From NCBI GenBank assembly GCA_948567375.1, contig OX419762.1, forward strand, positions 43,443,034 to 43,507,033: 64,000 bases of DNA, written 5' to 3'. Origin of the DNA: Lunularia cruciata (lineage: Eukaryota > Streptophyta > Marchantiopsida > Lunulariales > Lunulariaceae). Shown piece after piece: positions 35,187 through 49,117 of this stretch. Each line of letters starts with the position of its first letter. The first letter of the stretch is position 1. The translations under genes were made by a program, and so were the position numbers. Below the pieces are notes generated by a model. The model saw nothing but the letters and a program-made list of their open reading frames with translations, searched no databases and had not been told where the DNA came from.

Positions 35187-38100
35187 ATAGTATCATAGCA
35201 AGTGTTTCAATCCAAGAGAGTGGATTACCCTTCTTCAAGGAACATGGGCTATTGAGACTGAGTAACTTCGAGGAGAGAAATTCATAGTGAAATTGAAAGA
35301 TTAGGAATGTTTTAGAGAGAGGATGGGATGGAGGCTCTAGAGGAAAATTATTTACACATGAATTTTTTTACTTGAATCCATCTCACATCAAGCTTATGTG
35401 TATCCAATGAGAGCAAGTGAGAGTACATCTTGTTTACCATTTTGAAGCAAATTTATGGATATAGTGATGAATTTACCAAACCCGGTAATTCTATATTTAG
35501 TGATCTATGATAGAGAGTGGGATTTGACAATCTACATTTTATTGCGATGTGTATGAATATATCAAATCCTCTCTCTCTCAACACTCAAGTAGAAATTTGT
35601 TATGTGATTAGACCAAAAGTGATATTTCGGGATTTTGTAATCTATGATTTTGATGAGGAATATTACCAACAAGTGATAGCCTTTGAAGCCCTAATAGTCC
35701 GTGCCCACTCCCAAGTGATCATATTAACTCTCTGTTGAAGTAGAAAGTAGCATTTGAGCATTACAATGTGTAGGAATCATGGAACCACAATTATAGAATT
35801 TGATGCAAGGAATGTGAGGGATGTTGAATGAGGTTTGAGAGATCAAGATGACCACAAGGGCATTGCAAAGTCAAGTACGTACCTTTAGGAATGATTAGGA
35901 AATGCAAGAAGTAGAACCCTTTCAAACTCAATACCAGCGGCTGAAGTACCTTCAGAGTCATTCATGCCAATGACACTAACCTTGGTAAAAAATGAAGCCA
36001 CATTGTTGCTACAAGTGAAGAAGACATGCAATATCAAGCCTTACAAGGGGACAAATAGATTTCAAGAATGAATTGGTACTTCCCATTATTCATAATAGAG
36101 ATCACCCATCATTTTGAAGGTGTGTTTGCATGTGGGTACTTGATCAATAAAGCCGTCACTTGGTACAGTGCTTAGGAACGAACAATGTTGGTAAAAGGAA
36201 GAGTGGTCACTTGGATGGAAATGCAAGAAAGGTTGCTAAAGAACTTCCAATCTGTAGATTATGTCCAAATGACCCAACTATGTTGAAGTAGAAGAATAGC
36301 ATACAAGAGTACATGGAGACATTTCTTGATCTACAAGTCGTAGTAACAAACATGAGTCTAGCAAAAGCTTTGGACCATTTCAAACAAGGATTAAAAGAGC
36401 AAATTCATCAAGAAGTAATGGTACAAAACTCTTGCACTATTTTTGAAGCCATTTCTTGCGCTAGAGGATAACAAGGGCAGTTGGAGGAGATGAAGAGGTA
36501 ATCTTAACTCAACATTATTGGGCTGAAACACATCATTTTGGTGGACCAATTCCTATGAAATTGGGCAATATTTGATTTCATGACCAAGGAGCATGACCGT
36601 TCCAAGGAGAACGAGGACAAGAGGAAGAAAGGAGAGATGGAGTCTCGTGAGGAGAAGGGACTTGAGCAAAACAATGTTGTTGTTAAAATGTGGCTGAGTT
36701 GGGTACATGGTCATCAACTGCCGTGCTCGTCTCCCTAGAGACCCTCAACCTCTATATAAGCAATTTATGAACAACATGGAGAGACAAATGGAAGAGTGGG
36801 ATGCGGAAATCACATTGGAAAATTAAGATCACCAATAAATGTACCTTGTGGCCTTATTGGCTCAATGGAAAAGTGGAAAAACAAAGGGAGGAAGAGGGCA
36901 AGTGCGCAAAGATCAAGGAAGACAAACTCACAATTGATTGTCATGAATGAAGTCCTATGCATAATCAGGTGAGAGTATTGATAGACCTTGGGGCAATAGA
37001 GAATTTCTAGAGAAGGATGAGAATGCATAAGTAGAGCTACCTAATAGGCAGATAGAGAGGATTGAGTTGTCACATAGAAAGGTAGCACTTTCTATAGGAG
37101 AGTATCAACAAGCAATTGAGTGGCAAGTGATATGGTTAGCTCTTTATGATCCAATCTTATGCATATTGTGGATGGAGTATTACAACCCGATGGTCAATTG
37201 GAGGGAGAAAGTAATGAGAACTTGCCAATGGAAATCATTGGGTTTAAAGAAAGATCATATAGGTAAGAATTGACTCTCTATTTCATAAGGACAATAACTA
37301 TTTATAAGACAAAGAGATGTTTCATGGGTCTAATAAGAGAAGTCGAAAGTGCACAACTCAATAGACAAATTCTTGAAAATTGAAAGATGTGGTCAATGAG
37401 TTTCAAGATGCCTTCTCAAATGATTTACTTTGGGATTACCACCAAAAATGAGAGTAAATCATAAAATTAAGATATTTCAAAGGAAGAATATTCCTTGTAA
37501 GGCCCCATATTGTCTATCATCTCATGAGTTGGAGGAGTGTAAGGCTCAAATTGAGGATATGCTGCAAAAGGAGTCTATCCAATCTAAGAGCACCATATCA
37601 TTATATGGAGCTCTTGTCTTGTTTGTGAAGAAGAAGGATGGTACAATGCATATGTGCATTGAATTAGGGCCTAAACAAACAAATAGTGAAGCACCCCTTA
37701 TACCAAATGGATGATATGTTATTGACTCAATGGGGTTAAAGACTTCACCAAACTTGATCTACAAAGCAATTACAACCAAATCTAGATTGCAGAGGAAGAT
37801 GTACACAAAACTACCTTTCAAACAAGGTATGGTAACTTTGAGTACCTATTGATGCAGTTTGGTTGCACTAGCCACTTTCATGTGTTTTATGAATGGCATA
37901 TTTTTTCCATCCTTGGATAAATTTATTATCATCTTTTGAGATAATATCATAGTCCATGGTAGGGCAACGATGGAACACAAATAACATCTACAAGAAGTCT
38001 TTTAGATTTTAGAATAGAATCAATTGTATGCCAAAATCTCAAAGTGTGAGGTTGACAAGTAAAAAATAGACTATTTGGGGCATTGAGTAAGTGTAGAAGG

Positions 38101-40216
38101 TATCCAAATATTAATAAATAGAACAAAGGTCTTTCAAAAATAAAATGCTCTAGAATATTAGACTTAGTTCAAGAGATTTTATGGATTGATGGAAGTTCTA
38201 TCATCAATTTGTCAAGAACTTCTCCAAGTTTGCACAACCTTTAACAACACTACTAGGCAAGAGGAAGAAGAGGATGTGGAGAACCGTACAAGAATTGACC
38301 TTTCAAAAATTGATAAAATCCATTACTACATGCACCAATCTTGAAATGGTATGACCTAAAATGTCCAATCAAGTTGGCTACAAATGCATCAAGTGTAGCA
38401 ATAGGAGCAGTCCTACAACAAGAGTGGCATGATAGATGACACTCAGCTGCATAATTCTCTCAAAAATTATTACCAACAAAAAAAAACTATCACACCACCA
38501 AACAAGAAGAGTTGGCCATTGTCCTTGCAACCAAGCATTGAAAGAATTATCTTGATGAGAAGGCATTTGTAGTGGAGACAAACCACAAACCTCTAGTCTA
38601 CCTCAAGATATAGAAAGATTTGTCTCATTGATAGATTTGGTAGGTAGAGTGGAGACAATGGTTCAACATGATATCACATATGTGGAAAGCAAGAAGCAAC
38701 TTGCAGATTCATTCACCCAAATGCTGATGGCAAACAATTTGGTGGTAGAGGTCAAGATGAACCTTGAATTCTGGCCAAGGATGCTTGTTGCTACCAAAGC
38801 CGATCCACAGATTGCAAGAGCTCAATCATCCAAAGGCATCACCAACACCAAAGGACTAACCTTTTGTGATGGTAGGTTATGGAATGCCATAGACATAAGA
38901 ACCACCATCCTAGTAGAATGTCATGATTCTACCATTGCAAGTCATGTTGGAGTGGACAAGACCTTGGATGCAATCAAAAGGCATTACTATTGACCCAAGT
39001 TGAACAACAATGTAATGGAATATGTTTGGAGCTACCTACTCTGTCAACAAAATAAAGCTTTTAATCAAGCTCCCACATGACTCCTTCAACTCCTCACCAC
39101 TCCTATGCAACGTTGGAAATAGATAAGCATGGATCTGGTTAATGAATTGCCCAAGATCACCTTTGGATTGGACTCCATAGTGATCTTTGTCAACCAACTT
39201 AGCAAAATGATTCATGTGCATCCTACCACCAAGGACATGTCTGCTCCACAACTAGCTCAACTATATTTAGATGCAGTTTTTTTTCACCATGGCTTGTCTC
39301 AAGTGCTCATCATCCATAGAGGTATTTAATTCACTAGTTTGTTTTGAGAACACTCTTTGGTTTCTTCAAAACCAAAATGGCCATATCCATAGCTTACCAT
39401 CCATAGACCACTGGACATATAGATTGGGTTAATTGCACAAATGAAGACATGCTCCAAGCTTTCATCTAAGTTGAGCAAGAGAGATGAGACCCGTAGTTCC
39501 ATTGGTGGAAATGCTTACAATACTTTAGTGAATGCATCCACATAGGTCACATTGTTCTTTGTCATGTATAGAGAGCATCCTTTCATACCTTTGAGATTGA
39601 TGAAGATCCGTATGGTGACAACCAAGGTTGACACAAGTCAACACTTTTGTATCTAGAATCTAATAAGGCATGGAGAATGCCAAGCACATGTTACAAATTG
39701 CACAAAATTGATAGAAGCAATATGTAGATGTACATTGTCAACATATTGAGTTGAATGTCAGGGATCAAGTTCTGGCTATCAACAACCAACCTCATGTTAG
39801 TTGGCCCTCGTAAACTCAATCCTTGTTTTATTGGACCTTTTCCCATTCTTTGTTGAATCAGTGTAGTGACCTATCATCTCAAGCTACTGCTACACATGAA
39901 GATCCATTTGATATTCCATGTTTCCTTAGTATGAAAATATGCCTCCCCAACTACCTCACTTTTCTTTCATACAAGACATTTTACCTTGTCCAACACTCAT
40001 TAATGGCACAAGGAATATGAAGTCAAACACATTCTCCAAAAACACATCCATGATACTTGCCATCCGTGTGTGGAATATCTAGTACGATGGAAAGAGTACC
40101 CACTATATGAGATGACATAGGAGCCAAAAACCAACTTGACCCATGAACTGATGTTAGTGCAATCTTTTGAGCAACAACTTTGCAATAAGAATATTGTGTC
40201 TTAAAAGGGAGAGGTT

Positions 40217-40649
40217 TGTAATACCAATAGCTAGATATATTATCTAGAAGTGAAAATAGACTTGGTAACATTTGGAAGGATATTATATATGATGGACAAA
40301 GTAGATTAGATAGATGTATCACCAAAAAAGTACTTCTACTAATAGAGCATAAGCCTAAATGAAGAAGATTCAAATAAGAAGATCCCTCTAGTGAAAGCTT
40401 GTTTGACCAACTAGATAGAGCCAAAACCAACATGTCACCAGTGCATGCAACTAATCTAAGTGTAGAGTTCATTGATATCTTACCAATCCATGTTATTTGA
40501 TTCAAGAGTGGAGCTTCCTTTGAGGGAATGTGCTTTGCTATACAATTAAGGTAAGGTGCTCCTTTGGGGCATTGGAGTAGAGTGTGAAAGATTTATGTTT
40601 GTTCTTTTGGGTTTTCTCTTGGAGATTCTCTTGTCCTTGGAACATTACA
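40217..40649 (+). repeat. 3' LTR of G3
   Basis: Starts TGTAATACCAATAGC and ends GGAACATTACA directly before the TTACT duplication. Confidence 0.85.
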
Positions 40650-41889
40650 TTACTTCTTGGTGAATTCACTCTTTTAACCTTTGCTTGAAATTGTCCAATC
40701 TTTTGTTCAACTCATATTGATTATTGTGACCTATAGATCAGGAAATACCTCCATGTACTCTTTAACATTGTTTTTTTGCTTCAACTCCTATAGTTGGGTT
40801 TGGGCTATATGCACAGAATCCATGGATTGAAATTATTTAGTAGTCATTCATGCATTGCCATCGAAGTGACCTATTTTCCTTCTACCAACAATGATTGTTC
40901 CAAAAAATTGTACCATGTGAGGACTTGATTGGTCAAGTACCTACAAGCAAGCACAAATGCAGAATGAATGATTGGTGACCTCAATTATGAAAAATGGAAA
41001 GTATTGATTCATTCTTGAAATCCAATTTTCTGCAACTCCCATGGAAGGTTATTCCTTGTAAGGCTAAATGTTGCATGTCTTCTTCATCTGTAGTAGTAGT
41101 AGCTTGATTGTTGACCAGGGTTGGTGTCATTGGTATGAGTGACTCTCCAAGTACTTTGGCCATTGGTATTGGGTTTGAGATGATTCTCCTTCTTGCATTA
41201 CCTGATTATTCTTAATGGTATGTACTTGACTTTGCAATGCCTCCATGGTCATCTTGATCTCTCAAAACTCATTCAACATCCCCTACATTCCTTACATCAG
41301 ATCTTGCAAGTGTAGATCCATGTTTCTTACACATGGAAATGCTCAATTGCTACTTCTTATTTTCAATAGAGAGTTAGTATGATCACTTTGGAAGGAGCAC
41401 ATTTGATAATATTCTTCACCAAAATTGTGGATTGAAAAATTTCTAAACATCACTTTTGGTCTTACCACATAATGGATTTCTACTGGAGTAATGAAAGGGA
41501 GAAGATTGGGTATATTCACATCCATTGCATCATAACAAAATGTAGATTGTACAATTCCACTCTTTATTGCATATCACCATATGTAAAATCATCAAGTTTG
41601 GTGAATAGATCACTATATCTATGAACTCTACTCTAAAATGGTAAAAAATATATACTTTCACTTGCTCATGCTATATGTACATAATCTTGATATAGAACAA
41701 ATTCAAGAATAGAAAGTGGGGTGCAAGAAATTGTCTTTTAGGAGCCTCCATTCCATCCTCTCTCTAAAATGCTCCTAATCTATTGATTTCATTATGGTTT
41801 CTCCTCTCAAAATTACTCAATCTCAATAGCACATGTTCCTCCAAGAGGTGATCCACTCCCTTAGATTGAGACCTAAGCTCTGATACCAT

Positions 41890-42449
41890 TATAATATTCA
41901 AAGATAAGAGAACCCTTGAGAGAAACACAAGAGAAGAAACACAAAGCTTCATACTTAATACTCCGATGTCCCAAAAGAGCACCTTGTCTTTATTATATAG
42001 CAAAGAGGATTCACTCAAATGAAGCTCCTCCCTTGGATCAGATACATGGATTGGTGAAATTCAGCAAGCTCCACCCTTAGATTTATTATATGGATAGGTG
42101 ACATGTCAATTCTTGTCCTATTTGGTTGGTCAAACAAGTTTAACTAGAGGGAATCTTCCCATTTGAAAGCTCTTGATGAGACAAATAGTGGGAGGGGAGA
42201 AGACAAGCCCTTAATCCCAAAGTGGAGAGGACCTATCTATTTTCAAGGCCTAATTCATCCATTTAGGCCTACAAAATTGGCTCTAAAGTTTTTAAGGTGT
42301 TTTCTACTCCTACCCTATTAGTGAAAGTACTCTTTTGGGTGACACCTCTATTTGATCTACTTAACACATCATATATAACATCCTTCCAAATGTTACCAAC
42401 CTAAATTTCACCTCTAGATAATATGTCTAGCTAATGGTATTATATTACA
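41890..42449 (-). repeat. 5' LTR of G2
   Basis: Ends in ATTACA before CTACA. On its inner side the minus strand reads TGGTATCAGAG, a tRNA-Met-type primer site. Confidence 0.83.
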
Positions 42450-43421
42450 CTACAATGGGCTCAATTGTACTTAGCAATGTTCTTTTCCCAACATGGACGG
42501 TCTTGGGTGTTCATTATAGATTGTGGTACTTAATTCACTAGTTTTGTTTGGAAAACACTCTTTGGAGTATTCAAAACCAAACTTGCAATATCCATGGCAT
42601 ACCATTCACAAAAAAATGGACAAATAGAGGGGGCCAATTGCATTATCAAGGACATGATACAAGGATTCACTCTAGAGGATAAAGAAAAGTCAGATACATT
42701 ATTTCCAATAGCCAAATTTTCCCATAACAATTCTTTGAATATATCTACAAGGATCATGCCATTCTTCTTCATTATGGAGAACACCCTTTCACACCCTTGA
42801 GCTTGGTAAAGGTCAACCTCGTGGCTACAAAAGTTAATGTTATCAACACTTTTATTTCAAGGATCCACTAGGGCATGGAGAATGCCAAGAATAGGTTATG
42901 GATTGGCCAAAGTTGGCAAAAATAATATGTAGATGCACATTACCCGCACATGAAGTTTGAACTTGGGGATCAGGTGTGGCTATCCATAACTTACATGACA
43001 TTGGTTGGCCCTTATAAGTTCAACCCTCACTTTATTGGCCCTTTTCCCATCATCTATCAAGTTTGAGCAATGGCATATCACCTCAAGCTACCTACACATA
43101 TGAAGATCCATCCAATTTTCCATGTTTCTTTGCTAAAAAGTTATGCACCCTGACCTCTGTAACCCGCATTCCTTAAAAGAAGTTCAATCTTGTCTAGACT
43201 TCACTGATGAAACAAAGGAATATGAAGTAAGTGCATTCTCAAGAAATCTACCTATGGTACCTACCATCAACATGTGGAGTATCTCATATAATGAAAAAGG
43301 TAGCCCTTATATGAGGCAACCTAGGAGCCCATAACTAACTTGACCAATGCACCAATTTTAGTGTAATCTTTTGAGCAACAATATCATAACAAGGATGATG
43401 CTTATGATATGAGGAGAGGTC

Positions 43422-43945
43422 TATAATACCACTAGTGTTTCAATTATTTATAGGTGAAAATTGGCTTGGTAATATTTGTTGAGATGTTACACATGATGGT
43501 CTAAGTTGGATGGATAGAGAAATCACCAAAAGCAAAATTCCACAAATAGGGTAGAGATTAGAAATACATTGAAAACTTTAGAGTAAAATTTGGAATGCTA
43601 AAAAAAGAATTAGGCCTCAAAAAGTGGAATTTTATTTTCCTTTGGAAGAGAGATTTTCCTTCATCCCACCTAAGTTTATCTCATTAAGTTTTTTCTAACT
43701 TTACCAATTCCATTCTTTTCTAAGCTTTCCAAAAAAAAAATCCTAAAAGATTCTCTTTGCTTAAACTTGCTTGACCAACCAAAAGGAACTAGGCTTGACA
43801 TGTCACCAATAAATGTATCTAATCTAAGGGTATAACTCCCTTGGAGGGGATCTTCTCCGCTATATAATAAAGTTAGAGTGTACCGTTGAGGCATTGGAGT
43901 ACTAAGGATTTCAATCTTATATTCTTTTGTCTTTGGTTTGCTACC
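43422..43945 (+). repeat. 3' LTR of G1
   Basis: Follows integrase/chromodomain-derived sequence of G1 and pairs with 21,779-22,298 (TATAATACCACTAG, AACTAGGCTTGACATGTCACC, CTATATAATAAAGTTAGAG). Confidence 0.75.
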
Positions 43946-43950
43946 AAGCA

Positions 43951-45460
43951 CAAAACTTGTACAAGGAGGAGGCAAAGAAGGTGAAATTTTTAATGCAAGA
44001 GCTCTTTGATGTAAGAAGACAAAACACCTTTTCATTGCAAGACAAAAAGAGCAAGATTTGGATCAAGAACTTGGATCTATAGTTAGCCAAATATTTGAAG
44101 GAAGTGACACTTTAGCTAGAGCAGATGGCCAAAGATTTAAAGAAGGAGAAGGTATATTAGGAATAAGACCAATCCCAAATACTAGAAGAACTGAAGAAGG
44201 AAGTGGGTATTTTGAACCAATACTTAGAGGAGGCAAAGTTGAAGGCTATTCAACAATTGGAGGAAGTGCAAGACCAATTCATGGAGATTTTGAAGGAAGA
44301 AACCAAAGGAAAAGAGAAAAAGATGAAGATATATGGATTGAAGCTGTAGGTCCCAAAGTTAGAAGGTCAAAATTATGAGGAAGAGTGAATTGACCAACTA
44401 GCAATTAAATTAAGGATGATTTGGATTGGAAATTCATAGAAGTCCATGAGAACTATCTATTAGAGATAGCCGGATATAGAGAATAGACCAAACTTCTCCT
44501 TAGAAATTTTAAGGGCAAAGGTAGTTCTTCAAAGCATAGCACTGAGCTAAAGATGCTTCACCTCCTTGAAGGAGTGATAACTGTGCTAGAGTACCCAAAG
44601 TCCTTCTTAGTTGTAAACATTATTCTAAGTTGTAAATATTTCTGGTTGTAAATTCTCCAAGAAAAATGATTTTGGTGTTATTCATGACTTCATTGTTGAG
44701 TAAGACTTCAGAGTTGAGTCCAAAGAATGCATACTCAAATTGACTTTAGGGAAGAGTTGACAACTTCCTTGGCACATATAAGGAGCTTAATTAGATTATA
44801 GAATATTAGGATAAGATAGGAGTAGAATGTTAAGTGAGTGATGTAGGAAAAGATAGAGGATTACAAAGAACCCGCTTAACCATTAAGTCTCTTTGGAGTG
44901 AAGTAGTAAATGTATATAAATTTTTGGCCCAATAATTTCCAAATCTCCTTCAAGTTCTTTGCAAGACTATAATACCTTTATTTTAAGTGTTGGTGAATGC
45001 TTGAATTGAGTAGTGATGAGGAATTTCATAGAAGGATCACAACTGTTAGAGTCTAGAAAGGTGTACTTGCACTTGATCAAGATGTTTGATTCTTGAGAGA
45101 GTCAAAGTAGTGAACCAATATGCTGAGGAATAAACTCAGATTTTGAGCATTGAGAGAACCATGGAATAAAAAGGCAAGTGCATTTGGCCAACAAGAAAAC
45201 ACCTCTGGGGTTGTGCCTTTGGAGAAGGGTAGTACATGCTTTTGGTGTAGACTTCGTTGGGCAAAGAGACCTTAGGTGTGAAGTGAGCCATAACCTTCAA
45301 GAGCAATTGGGAATCTACTTGTAATGAAGTGATTGTTAATTTTCTTTTTGTTGTATGTCATGGGGGATGACACTACACTCTTATTTGAGTAGTTCATGCA
45401 CAAGAGGTAAAATAGGAAATAATTAAATTGTGATATAGTGACACTTCCTTCATTTCTAGT
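43951..45460 (+). mobile_element. Right part of unclassified repeat L1
   Basis: Continues the Lys/Glu/Gln-rich coiled-coil remnant cut by G1 (43,950-44,350), then a 3' part that parallels 27,240-28,600 of L2. It includes the same closing motifs 'TTGTAT/GGATG', 'CACAAGAGGT' and 'TTCATTTCTAG'. Broken. Confidence 0.45.
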
Positions 45461-45479
45461 TATAAGTATAGTGATAAAA

Positions 45480-45604
45480 TAATTTGTTGATTTGTTGATT
45501 AAAAAGGTGTCATCTGTATTTAATACAAAGTATTATCATTTTCAAGGGTTTCAAAAAACACCAAATACTTATAGTCAATCTCACTATTCTACTCTTTAAT
45601 ATGA

Positions 45605-45658
<54 letters not shown>

Positions 45659-48500
45659 CATGTGATTTACCTTCAATTTAAAGTAAGAGAATTCTAAATT
45701 GCAATGGTTTATCCTATAAATTCTCAAAAATATTCAATCCATACAAAGAAATAAACACCTTATTAGCAAAATGAAAGATAAGAAAGCAAAAGATTGAAGT
45801 TTAAAGAAAAGGAAAAAGTACTCCAATCTAGAGTCAAATTTCCTCTTCTCATATAGATTTCAAAATCCAATTTAAAAGTGAAGCTGGAGATATGAAGTGT
45901 TTATTTATTTATTTGAGCAATGTTTGTTATAGAAAGATTGATGATAGAGTAACTAAGAATTTTTTCAATAATCTTCATTTATTTTTCTTAATTTGAAGAA
46001 GGGTAATATATACCACATCATTATAGACACATGTTCAGCTATTTGTACAGAAAAATAAAATAGAGTCAAAATATAGAACTTTAATATCACTCTTTGTCAT
46101 TCATATACTCTTAATAATCATAGATTTTTTGGATTTACTATACTTGTAACACATGAAGAAAAGAAGGGTAATGATAAAGATTTTGAGTAATTAGATCTCC
46201 TCTTGGAATTAGCATAAAAACATAAAGTCTGTATATTGATCATTCAAAATCATAAATTCTTTATATATGATAATTTATATTCTTCACTCAAAATGTAACA
46301 TATTTATTGGTATGGTATAGAAATTAGACCAATAAAAATATGTCTTAGATTGTCAAAATAGTAGATACAAGATAAAAAATAATAATTAATATTATAGTAA
46401 ATAAAAAATATTATTTGATCAATGCAAAAAAGTAAAAAAAATCATTGAATTGAAAGCATTTTCTTGAAAATTTCCAGATTATTTGAATGAAGTATTATAA
46501 GATGATATCTCAATTGAGATTATTTACCTTTACTTGTATATTCATATTCTAATTATAACAACTTGTACTTGTAAACTCACTGTAAATTTTTTTTATCATT
46601 TACAAAAGGAAATTATAAACCTAATAGCTATCAATAACAATCTCTTTTAAGTTAGCATGTCTATCCAATTTCAAACTCAAATTTTTTATGTTATTTCTTT
46701 TGACCTTTTTATAATCCAATTTAAGGGTTAATTTTTTTTATCTAGTTCTATTCAAGTACTCATCTTTATTCTAATCATATATTTTAAATAATAAAACTTT
46801 TCTTTTCCTTCTATCAATGTAATTATCATATGTGATATCAACCTTTGATGGATGTTTATTGTATATTTCATATTATATATTAGCTAAAGGGATATTTCTG
46901 CCTTGAACAAATTTTTTAGTTGAACTTATATGTATCCTTGCTAAAAATTATTCTGCATTTTGAATTCTGTTATGTACTTTTAGTGGAATCTAATCATTTG
47001 AGGTTAAATATGTATTTTTTAAAATTCTAGCCATTCAAGTAATATTAAAAAATATTTTTCATTATCTTTAATAAATTTTCACCTAAAAGGCTATAGAAAT
47101 AATTTTAAAATATAATTATAATAAACCTTCAAGTTCCAATAATGAATTTTATGAATCAATATAGATAAGAAATAAAATTTATACTAATAGAAAAAATCAT
47201 TTTATCAAAATTATATATTTAAAATAAGAAATAAGAAAACATAAATTTTCACTTTTTCCTAATTATATATCTAATATGATTCTTTTTTATATGATAGGTA
47301 TAGTATAGCAAATATATGGTATGCACATTCCTTTGAATTAAACCCATGATGTTTTCTAGTCATAAGAAAGATGTTAAGTTAAAAAAAATGATATACCTGT
47401 ATCCATATATATATTTAGAACAAATGATCTATATTTAGTTAATCTTTTATTGATTAATTTGACATGAATGTAGAAAGTTGGTATGTATGTTGGTACAAAT
47501 TTAAATGACCATAATTTTTTAAAAGATTAGAATAAATAGTTTGAATTTTTACATATTGTATTTAATTTTATTATAGTATTTAGTTTTATTGATAAAAATG
47601 AATAATTTTATGAATATTCTTAAATTAATGGAAAAATATATTTTATAAGTAATACTTATAATGTATATAGATTTATTATTAGAATGTTACAAACTAATTT
47701 GAATTGTATTCAAATTAGGAAATTATCTTTGAATTACAAGGAAGTTGTAATTCAAAACCTACAAGGATTAACCTTATTTTCATTATATTAGATAAATATT
47801 CAGATGATATAAAGGCTTGAATTCTAACTTGTAAGATTTTTAACTGGTCTAATAAAGTTCAGTTATTTTTTTGAGTATATATACTCTATATTCATAGCTC
47901 GTTGAAAGTAAGCTTAAAACACATTTATTGCAAAATTAGTAGAATATTTAGAAGTTTTACCATAAATTTGATGTTGAAAGTAAACTTAAAACACATTTAT
48001 TGCAAAATTAGTAGAATATTTAGAAGTTTTACCATAAATTTGATGTTGAATTAGGGGAAAATCACTAAACCGGACGTCCATTCCAGGGAAAACAAAACAT
48101 AGGAGACCTTCTAGTCTATGATTATAACGCAATTCTCTCAAGGTCTATAACAATTATAGAACATATTCGTATTTTTAAGCATATTAAAAACCAAATATTA
48201 TTGTGAATATATCCAGGTCTTTGAAGCTATAAAAATCACCTAACTAGATATTAAAAATATAAAATTAAATTAATTTTTTATTAATATTACATGAAAAGAG
48301 AGGAGTAATGTCAATATTATAAATTATTTATTATTAACCACCATATTATAATCATATGTGATATTTTTTCATATTTTATATTAAAATTCAATATATAGAT
48401 ATCCAATTTAACAGCTAATTATAAAAGAGGATACTATTCTAATATTTTTTGAACGTGTTAATAGTGTGTAAGTCATATAAAACATATGTTTTACATTATT
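45480..48500. other. AT-rich spacer, no gene seen
   Basis: AT-rich with no reading frame of coding quality. Contains an (AT)n tract (about 45,607-45,657) and a 72-bp tandem duplication (47,902-48,045). Confidence 0.6.
47902..48050. repeat. 72-bp tandem duplication, two units
   Basis: The unit beginning TTGAAAGTAAGCTTAAAACAC starts at 47,902 and again at 47,974, with one mismatch (AAGC/AAAC) seen. A stub of a third unit (TTGAA) starts at 48,046. Confidence 0.97.
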
Positions 48501-49117
48501 ATGATGTCTAAAATATCAGGGAACGGATCGGATCTCTTCCCAAATTATTTTTGTATCTAGGCCCCATCTTAACGCACTAGACTTTCACGTATACAATTTA
48601 ATAAAATCTTTAGTACTTTTTACTATTCTCCTCGCCCGCCACCCCCTCTCGGTCTTGATCGATAATTTGGGAAAAGATGTTTGTTTTTGGAGCGGTAGGT
48701 TTTAATCCACCCAAGGACCTTCACAAGACCAAGTTCAATCAACATGTGAACAGACGGAGTCAGAACTTACAAGCCCGGAGTGGTATGCTATGGCACCGTA
48801 TTAGTCTCTACTATGTTCAGATTTCTCGCACAGGTTGTTATAGCTAATTTACATAGATAGAGTACCTCCAAAATTGGCACCTTGACTTAACTCCTAAGTT
48901 GGGAAAAGGAGTTCACCAATCCCCTTGAAACCTCGATTGTCAATCTTATGTGAAAATGACACAACACACAGAATCATGGTTTCCAGCATGAACTCCTTCT
49001 ACACCAACTATAACTCACAAATACCACGTCTTGGCACTTTGGGTCGGTTAAGTCTTTCTCTGGGCTTATTCACAAGTAAATTCTTAGGTTCGCTCATTAC
49101 TTCATTAAAGTTCGGTT
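48500..49117. other. 3' flank of double-homeobox gene A
   Basis: Composition rises toward the gene. A plus-strand frame at 48,925-49,209 overlaps the last exon of gene A antisense and is treated as its shadow. No other feature was recognised. Confidence 0.4.

Larger units (their letters stand above)
34705..40649 (+). mobile_element. Ty3/gypsy chromovirus-like element G3, inserted in G2, broken
   Basis: Innermost gypsy element, plus strand, with both LTRs and the exact target duplication TTACT (34,700-34,704 and 40,650-40,654). The LTRs begin TGTAAT and end ATTACA. Parts: gag (about 35.2-36.7 kb), protease (36.9-37.25 kb), RT (37.44-38.26 kb), RNase H (38.3-38.65 kb), integrase (38.8-39.5 kb) and a chromodomain-like tail near 40.03-40.2 kb ('EYLVRWKEYPLYE'). 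Many breaks, but less decayed than its hosts, as the nesting predicts. Confidence 0.88.
30090..42449 (-). mobile_element. Ty3/gypsy element G2, inserted in G1 integrase, broken
   Basis: Minus-strand element with both LTRs and the target duplication CTACA (30,085-30,089 and 42,450-42,454); G1 integrase resumes at once after it. Internal order on the minus strand: LTR, tRNA-Met primer site, gag (about 41.87-40.66 kb), [G3 insertion], protease (34.15-33.88 kb), RT (33.45-32.65 kb), RNase H (32.6-32.23 kb), integrase (32.2-30.93 kb), LTR. It is further cut by a plus-strand LTR fragment at about 31,346-31,541. Many breaks. Confidence 0.87.
21779..43945 (+). mobile_element. Ty3/gypsy element G1, outer member of the nest, broken
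   Basis: Plus-strand gypsy element interrupted by three later insertions (25,029-28,660; 29,469-29,833; 30,090-42,449). Its own pieces run in order: 5' LTR, tRNA-Met-like primer site, gag (about 22.7-24.05 kb), protease (about 24.1-24.47 kb), RT (24.52-25.03 and 28.67-28.8 kb), RNase H (28.8-29.06 kb), integrase (29.24-30.09 and 42.45-43.3 kb), 3' LTR. The flanking 5-mers AGGCA and AAGCA may be a target duplication with one mismatch. Very decayed, with many breaks. It is the oldest gypsy layer because it hosts the others. Confidence 0.8.

Noticed and set aside
44058-44378. A 106-codon frame as a separate gene
   Set aside because: It falls in the right part of repeat L1, is repeat-like in composition and is out of register with the coiled-coil frame there.
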